A DNA stretch of 64,000 nt from Candidatus Rhodoferax randersensis (GTDB taxonomy: Bacteria > Pseudomonadota > Gammaproteobacteria > Burkholderiales > Burkholderiaceae_C), in assembly GCA_016718155.1 (NCBI GenBank), contig JADKEH010000020.1, forward strand, positions 1 to 64,000. Reading direction: 5' to 3'. Below are positions 59,356-64,000 of the stretch, piece by piece. The stretch's first letter is position 1, and each line of letters opens with the position of its first letter. Below the pieces are notes generated by a model. It was not told where the DNA came from and searched no databases. It saw only the letters and a list, made by a program, of their open reading frames with translations. The translations under genes were made by a program, and so were the position numbers.

Positions 59356-60654
59356 ATGACCACAGCAACCGCCCCCAACATTGAATCCGTCCGCATCAAC
59401 GGCGAGCGCCTGTGGGCTTCCCTCATGGAGTTGGCCAAAATCGGCGCCACACCGAAGGGCGGCGTCTGTAGACTGACCCTGACCGACCTCGATAAACAGG
59501 GCCGCGATCTGGTGCTTCGCTGGGCCAAGGAAGCCGGCATGACCGTCACCATCGACAAGATCGGCAACGGCTTCATGCGCCGCGCCGGGCGCAACAATGC
59601 GCTGCCGCCAATCGTCACCGGCAGCCACATCGACACCCAGCCCACCGGTGGCAAATTCGATGGCAACTACGGCGTGCTGGCCGGGCTGGAAGTGGTGCGC
59701 ACCTTGAACGATCTGGGCATCCAGACCGAGGCACCCATTGAGGTGGCCTTCTGGACCAACGAAGAAGGCTCGCGCTTCGTGCCGGTGATGATGGGCTCGG
59801 GCGTGTTCGCCAAGGCCTTTACGCTGGAACACGCCTACGCAGCCAAGGACACCGAAGGCAAATCGGTGGGCGAAGAACTCAAGCGCATCGGCTATATCGG
59901 CACACAAGAGCCCGGCGACCACCCGATTGGCGCGTACTTCGAGACCCACATCGAACAAGGCCCGGTGCTGGAAGATGCCGATGTGACGATTGGTGTGGTG
60001 CAGGGCGTGCTGGGCATCCGCTGGTTTGACTGCACCGTGACCGGCATGGAAGCCCACGCCGGCCCCACCCCCATGGGCTTGCGCCGGGACGCCATGCAGG
60101 CGTCCACGCGCATCATGCAGGAGGTGGTGGCCACCGCCATGCGCCACCAACCGCATGGGCGTGGAACCGTGGGCATGGTGCACGTGTTTCCCAACAGCCG
60201 CAACGTGATTCCAGGCCGAGTGAAGTTTTCAATTGACTTGCGCAACGCCACCGACGCGCTGGTGGACAGAATGGCCGACGAGGTCAAAGCTTTTGCCGCC
60301 CAGGTGGCCAAGGACAGCGGTCTGGACGTGAAGATCGAGCTGGTGTCGAGCTACCCCGCGCAAGGGTTTCACGACGACTGCAAAGGTGCCGTGGCCCGCG
60401 CGGCGGCCAAGCTGGGCTACTCCAATATGCCCGCTGTGTCAGGTGCCGGGCACGATGCGGTCTACATGGCGCGCCTGGCGCCCAGCGGCATGATCTTCAT
60501 CCCCTGCAAGGACGGCATCAGCCACAACGAGATCGAAGACGCCAAGCCCGAGCACATCACCGCCGGGTGCAATGTGCTGTTGCATGCGATGCTGGAGCGG
60601 CGCGGGGGTGGTTTGAGATTGGGCCTACTCCGGCCGCTCCAACTTGGTCGATAA
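59356..60654 (+). CDS. Zn-dependent hydantoinase/carbamoylase family amidase (beta-ureidopropionase-like)
   Basis: Third step: hydrolyses N-carbamoyl-beta-alanine to beta-alanine, CO2 and ammonia. The 432-aa M20-family protein has the metal site IVTGSHIDTQPTGGKFDGNYGVLAGLEV (about 81-108), FWTNEEGSRFVPVMMGSGVFA (about 130-150), YFETHIEQGPVLED and VSGAGHDAVYMARLAPSGMIFIPCKDGISHNEIE (about 362-395). AAGGAG precedes the ATG. The end runs 30 bp into the convergent Lrp gene; with one G fewer in the GGGGG at 60604-60608 it would stop earlier (LERRGVV). Confidence 0.9.
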   Translation: MTTATAPNIESVRINGERLWASLMELAKIGATPKGGVCRLTLTDLDKQGRDLVLRWAKEAGMTVTIDKIGNGFMRRAGRNNALPPIVTGSHIDTQPTGGKFDGNYGVLAGLEVVRTLNDLGIQTEAPIEVAFWTNEEGSRFVPVMMGSGVFAKAFTLEHAYAAKDTEGKSVGEELKRIGYIGTQEPGDHPIGAYFETHIEQGPVLEDADVTIGVVQGVLGIRWFDCTVTGMEAHAGPTPMGLRRDAMQASTRIMQEVVATAMRHQPHGRGTVGMVHVFPNSRNVIPGRVKFSIDLRNATDALVDRMADEVKAFAAQVAKDSGLDVKIELVSSYPAQGFHDDCKGAVARAAAKLGYSNMPAVSGAGHDAVYMARLAPSGMIFIPCKDGISHNEIEDAKPEHITAGCNVLLHAMLERRGGGLRLGLLRPLQLGR

Positions 60655-61083
60655 CAACACGGTCGAGAAGGTATCGACCACGCCCTTGACGGCACGGATG
60701 CGGTCCAGCACGGTGTCCAGCTCATGCGTGGATTCGGTCAGCAGCATGGCGCACAGGTCGTAACGCCCACTGACCGAATACAGCTTGGTGATCTCGTGCC
60801 GCTTGGACAGCGCGCGCACCACGTCATGTTCATTTTTCGAGTCAATCGAGATCAGCACCATGGCCCGAATGCTGGCTGACAAGTGGTTGGCCGTGACGCC
60901 CACGGTGTAGCCGGTGATCACGCCCGCGTCTTCCAACGCTTTGAGCCGCAACTGCGCGGTGCTGCGGGCACAACCTAGCGCCTTGGCCAGGTTGACCATG
61001 GGTAGCCGTGCGTTGACCTTGAGCAGCTCGATCAGTTGGCGGTCCAGCGAGTCCAGATTGGCGGCACGCGTTGTTTTAGGCAT
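60625..61083 (-). CDS. Lrp/AsnC family regulator
   Basis: 152-aa regulator: helix-turn-helix in LDRQLIELLKVNARLPMVNLAKALGCARSTAQLRLKALEDAGVITGY (about 13-59) and a RAM ligand-binding domain (about 70-145: MVLISIDSKNEHDVVRALSKRHEITKLYSVSGRYDLCAML). The divergent position to the lysine aminomutase gene suggests it controls that cluster in response to lysine or another amino acid. Its 3' end overlaps the amidase gene. Confidence 0.9.
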   Translation of the reverse strand: MPKTTRAANLDSLDRQLIELLKVNARLPMVNLAKALGCARSTAQLRLKALEDAGVITGYTVGVTANHLSASIRAMVLISIDSKNEHDVVRALSKRHEITKLYSVSGRYDLCAMLLTESTHELDTVLDRIRAVKGVVDTFSTVLLSTKLERPE

Positions 61084-61105
61084 AGTGGATTAAATGTGAG
61101 CGATA

Positions 61106-61134
61106 TGACTGAATTTTCGCACTTGTTTCAGTCA
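61106..61134. promoter_or_regulatory. Inverted repeat between Lrp gene and kamA
   Basis: TGACTGAA-N13-TTCAGTCA, perfect eight-base arms, about 80-110 bp before kamA and just upstream of the Lrp gene. A weak promoter for kamA (TTTTCT, 17 bp, TAAACT at 61167-61172) lies downstream of it. Likely operator of the divergent Lrp protein. Confidence 0.5.
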
Positions 61135-61215
61135 CTTTGCCTGTTTTCTTCGGCGGCGTGGATTTCTAAACTAGCGGGATCCGCCGCCACGGGCGCATAA
61201 AAACTGGAGACACCC

Positions 61216-62397
61216 ATGCTGCAAAAAGTTGATTTCGCCACACCCAAGACCTTGCTGACCTACGAGGAGCTGCAAGCCTACGACCCGGAATCGGAATCCT
61301 GGCAAAAGCAGTTTGCCCGGCGCTACACGCACCACTCGCAGCTTGACGGCGTGCTCAACCACATCGAGAACGTCAACGAGACGGTGTACAGCAAGTTCGC
61401 CATCGCAGTGACGCCCTACATGGCCAAGCTGATGGACCGCGACGACCCGAACTGCCCGATCCGCCTGCAGTACCTGCCCACCTTCCATGAAGAAACCAAG
61501 CCCGGCTTCGCCACCATGCTCGATCAGTTGGGCGAGGAAGGCGACACCGTTCCCGGCACCAGCATCGTGCACCGCTACCCCCGCCGGGTGCTGTTTCTGG
61601 TGAGCAACACCTGCGCCACCTTGTGCCGCTTTTGCACCCGTAAACGCATGGTGTCGCAGCCCAAGGGTTCGGTGCACAAGGACGAGATCGAACGCTCGAT
61701 CGACTACATCGCCAACAACAAGAACATTGAAGACGTGCTGCTCTCCGGCGGCGACCCGCTGACCTTCACCGACGAGCGGCTCGACGAGATTTTGGGCGCC
61801 ATCCGCACGCGCGCGCCGCACGTGCGCTTTTTGCGCATGGGTTCGCGCATGGTGGTGCAGTTGCCCACCCGCGTCACGCCCGAGCTGTGCGCCGTGCTGG
61901 AAAAGCACCGCGTGCAAATGGTCAACATCCACATCAACCACCACAAGGAAATCACGCCGCTGCTGCGCTCGCGCGTGAAGATGCTGCAAAAGGCCGGCAT
62001 CATGCTGGGCCTGCAGACGGTGTGCCTCAAGGGCGTGAACGACAGCGTGGAAGTGATGCGCGAGCTGTTCATGCAGACCATCGAGATGGGCGTGCGCCCC
62101 TACTACGTGTACTCCACCGACATGGTCGAAGGCGCGCACCACTTCATCGTGCCGCACCGGCGCATGCTCGAACTGTACGAAGGCCTGCGCGGCTGGATCA
62201 GCGGCCCGGCGGTGCCCACCTTCATCGTGGACGGGCTGGGCGGCCTGGGCAAGCTGCCCATCATCCCGAGCTACGTGCGCGAAGAAGCCCTGGCCGACGG
62301 CAGCGGCACCACCGTGAAATGCCGCAACTACAAGGGCATGACGGTCGAGATGCCAGGCCTGGGGCAAGACTTCAGCCTGCCGACCACCAGCAACTAA
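61216..62397 (+). CDS. kamA: Lysine 2,3-aminomutase
   Basis: Radical SAM, PLP-dependent enzyme turning L-lysine into L-beta-lysine, first step of lysine fermentation. The 393-aa protein has VSNTCATLCRFCTRKRMV (C133, C137, C140), DVLLSGGDPLTFTDERLDEIL (about 175-195), QMVNIHINHHKEITP and VDGLGGLGKLPIIPSYV (about 336-352), with the Lys of GGLGKLP in the position of the PLP lysine. A three-cysteine zinc site is typical of this family but was not mapped. The neighbouring kdd gene supports lysine, rather than glutamate, as substrate. TGGAGA precedes the ATG. Confidence 0.92.
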   Translation: MLQKVDFATPKTLLTYEELQAYDPESESWQKQFARRYTHHSQLDGVLNHIENVNETVYSKFAIAVTPYMAKLMDRDDPNCPIRLQYLPTFHEETKPGFATMLDQLGEEGDTVPGTSIVHRYPRRVLFLVSNTCATLCRFCTRKRMVSQPKGSVHKDEIERSIDYIANNKNIEDVLLSGGDPLTFTDERLDEILGAIRTRAPHVRFLRMGSRMVVQLPTRVTPELCAVLEKHRVQMVNIHINHHKEITPLLRSRVKMLQKAGIMLGLQTVCLKGVNDSVEVMRELFMQTIEMGVRPYYVYSTDMVEGAHHFIVPHRRMLELYEGLRGWISGPAVPTFIVDGLGGLGKLPIIPSYVREEALADGSGTTVKCRNYKGMTVEMPGLGQDFSLPTTSN

Positions 62398-62441
62398 GGG
62401 CCGCGAAGTCCGGGCTGCGATTCGACAGGAAAACTGAAGTC

Positions 62442-62525
62442 CGTCATCGCGAGGCCGCAGGCCGTGGCGATCCATTTTGGCGCACTCAGGTGGATTGCCG
62501 CGTCGCTGCGCTCCTCGCAATGACG
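62442..62525. repeat. Dispersed palindromic repeat, copy 15 (kamA-kdd gap)
   Basis: CGTCATCGCGAGGCCGC-AGGCCGTGGCGATCCA and TGGATTGCCGCGTCGCTG-CGCTCCTCGCAATGACGG. Confidence 0.85.
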
Positions 62526-62618
62526 GAGTCTGAACCGTGACATTCACTCTGCCTCGTGTTTGCCTGCTGCCCACCACACCGCTCTTGACGCGCCTCTATA
62601 TTTGGGAACACTTACACC

Positions 62619-63656
62619 ATGAAACACGGCTCCCCCTACGGCACGCACCGCGTGCTCGAACCCCTTGGCGTGCTGCCCCAGCCGGCCTGGAAGATCGACA
62701 ACACGATGGCGATCTTCGACAACGAGATCCTGATCGACGTGTCGGCGCTCAACATCGACGCGGCCAGCTTCACCCAGATCAAACAAGAAGCCGGTGGCGA
62801 TGAAGCCAGGGTGGCCGAGATCGTGCAGGGCATCGTGGCCCAGCGTGGCAAGCACCACAACCCGGTCACCGGCTCGGGCGGCATGTTGATCGGCACGGTG
62901 GCACAGATTGGCCCGGCGCTGGCCGACAAGATTGACCTGAAGGTAGGCGACAAGATTGCCACGCTGGTGTCGCTGTCGCTCACGCCGCTGCGCATCGACA
63001 GCATCACCAAGGTCCACCTGCATAAGGATCAGGTGGACATCACCGGCCAAGCCATCCTTTTCGAGACTGGCTTGTACGCCAAGCTGCCGGCTGACATTGA
63101 CGAGAAGATGGCGCTGGCCATCCTGGACGTGGCCGGTGCGCCGGCGCAGACCGCCCGCCTGGTCAGAGAAGGCGACACCGTGGTGGTGATTGGTGGCGGT
63201 GGCAAGTCCGGCACGCTGTGCGTCTATGAGGCGAAGAAGCGCGCCGGCGCCTCAGGCTGCGTGATTGGCGTCTCGCCCTTCGAGAAAGACTGCCAGCGCA
63301 TGACCGAGCTGGGCTGGGTCGACCACGCCCTGCAGGTGGATGCCACCAACGCGCTGGCGCTGATGGAAGCGGTAGCCAAGGTAACCGACGGCAAGCTGGC
63401 CGACGTGGTGATCAACTGCGTCAACATCCCCAACACCGAGATGGGCAGCATCCTGGCCACCAAGCAACACGGCAAGATCTACTTCTTCTCCATGGCCACC
63501 AGCTTCACCGCCGCCGCCTTGGGCGCCGAAGGCGTGGGCAAGGACGTGGAGATGATCGTCGGCAACGGCTACGCCACCGGCCACGCCGAGCACGCGCTGG
63601 CGCTGCTGCGCGAGAGCGCCCTGCTGCGCGAGTTGTTCGAGCGGCTCTACATCTAA
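62619..63656 (+). CDS. kdd: L-erythro-3,5-diaminohexanoate dehydrogenase
   Basis: Oxidatively deaminates 3,5-diaminohexanoate to 5-amino-3-oxohexanoate with NAD, the third step of lysine fermentation. The 345-aa protein starts MKHGSPYGTHRVLEPLGVLPQPAWKIDN, the usual beginning of this family, and has VVVIGGGGKSGTLCVYEAKKRAG (about 187-209) as a Rossmann loop and QHGKIYFFSMATSFTAAALGAEGVG (about 282-306). No good ribosome site was seen. The stop and the next start overlap (TAATG). Confidence 0.92.
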   Translation: MKHGSPYGTHRVLEPLGVLPQPAWKIDNTMAIFDNEILIDVSALNIDAASFTQIKQEAGGDEARVAEIVQGIVAQRGKHHNPVTGSGGMLIGTVAQIGPALADKIDLKVGDKIATLVSLSLTPLRIDSITKVHLHKDQVDITGQAILFETGLYAKLPADIDEKMALAILDVAGAPAQTARLVREGDTVVVIGGGGKSGTLCVYEAKKRAGASGCVIGVSPFEKDCQRMTELGWVDHALQVDATNALALMEAVAKVTDGKLADVVINCVNIPNTEMGSILATKQHGKIYFFSMATSFTAAALGAEGVGKDVEMIVGNGYATGHAEHALALLRESALLRELFERLYI

Positions 63657-64000
63657 TGCGGCAGAGCGCGACCGGCATGAACACCCCGCACAGCGCCCTG
63701 TGGCAGCGCATCCAGGCACAAGGCTTGACAACCTTGGCCGTGATGGGCATGACCAAGAACACCGGCAAGACCGTGGCGCTGAACCACTTGCTGGCGCAGG
63801 CCGCGCAGGCCCAGGTGGCGGTGGGGGTCACCTCCATCGGGCGCGACGGCGAAGACCGCGACATGGTGTTCTTCATCCCCAAACCGCCCATTCTGGTCTG
63901 GCCCGGCACCCTGGTGGCCACCGCGCAGGCCACGCTGCAACGCGCCAAGGTGCGCTACAAACTGATCGCTTCCACCGGCATCGACAGCCCGATGGGCGAG
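63656..64000 (+). CDS. P-loop protein, probable KamB-type reactivase subunit (partial, runs off window)
   Basis: 115 codons to the window end. Starts MRQSATGMNTPHSALWQRIQ; the nucleotide-binding loop is VMGMTKNTGKTVALNHLL (about 29-46), with five residues between the two Gly as in dethiobiotin synthetase-type loops, followed by GVTSIGRDGEDRD. Coupled to kdd. In lysine fermentation clusters a P-loop protein in this place is annotated as a subunit that reactivates lysine 5,6-aminomutase; that identity is inferred from context. Confidence 0.6.
   Translation, partial: MRQSATGMNTPHSALWQRIQAQGLTTLAVMGMTKNTGKTVALNHLLAQAAQAQVAVGVTSIGRDGEDRDMVFFIPKPPILVWPGTLVATAQATLQRAKVRYKLIASTGIDSPMGE

Noticed and set aside
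61216..62397. Glutamate 2,3-aminomutase or EpmB-type aminomutase
   Set aside because: Length and full C-terminal part exclude the short EpmB form, and the adjacent kdd gene favours lysine as substrate.

Overview
The window looks like a chromosomal segment of a facultatively anaerobic betaproteobacterium. Gene content, high GC, frequent GTG starts, four-base ATGA/GTGA overlaps and short intergenic repeats suggest a Comamonadaceae member (Rhodoferax-like); this placement is inference from content, not a computed phylogeny.

Layout. 0.1-1.2 kb: an integron integrase under a LexA-like box; any cassette array would lie off the left edge. 1.2-10.1 kb (minus strand): a Thauera-type anaerobic benzoyl-CoA operon, had-oah-dch-bcrC-bcrB-bcrA-bcrD-fdx, with bcrD frameshifted as given. 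10.4-14.3 kb (plus): korA-korB (2-oxoglutarate:ferredoxin oxidoreductase), a rubrerythrin-like protein and a RidA protein; KorAB would supply the reduced ferredoxin used by the reductase. The divergent control region carries an FNR-like box correctly spaced for a class II promoter toward had. 14.4-30.4 kb: housekeeping and miscellaneous genes (ompW, secreted lipase, SemiSWEET, dacB, two DMT transporters, tsaB-rimI-UDG, pyrF, a DUF1800/DUF1501 pair, flavin reductase, SGNH hydrolase, solute-binding protein). 30.4-38.9 kb: a complete histidine utilisation locus, hutCDIGF (minus) divergent from hutUH (plus), with a HutC-type operator. 39.0-39.6 kb: a Phd/ParE-type toxin-antitoxin pair. 39.6-45.1 kb: a radical-SAM sulfatase maturase and a Cys-type sulfatase between a truncated and an intact copy of the same GH13 gene. 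45.3-47.5 kb: hemerythrin, DUF2249 and a multi-pass membrane protein, a set typical of nitrogen-oxide/oxygen responses. 47.7-50.2 kb: a PAS-GGDEF-EAL protein. 50.3-54.3 kb: a class III CoA-transferase, glutaryl-CoA dehydrogenase and a divergent LysR regulator, i.e. the lower end of benzoate degradation (glutaryl-CoA to crotonyl-CoA). 54.4-60.7 kb: reductive pyrimidine degradation, preT-preA-hydA-amidase, behind a RutR-like box. 60.6-64.0 kb: an Lrp regulator divergent from lysine 2,3-aminomutase, 3,5-diaminohexanoate dehydrogenase and a truncated P-loop gene, i.e. the start of a lysine fermentation cluster.

Several structures are not explained by genes: a family of dispersed palindromic repeats (core CGTCATTGCGAGCG...CAATCCA and GATCGCCACGGCCTG...CGATGACG), some inside operons and one forming the C-terminus of PreT; a pair of long hairpins whose different stems carry the same loop in opposite orientations; a run of 43 G residues that looks like a sequencing or assembly artefact; and a hexamer array of Shine-Dalgarno-like motifs between oah and dch. 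No tRNA, rRNA or CRISPR array was seen.
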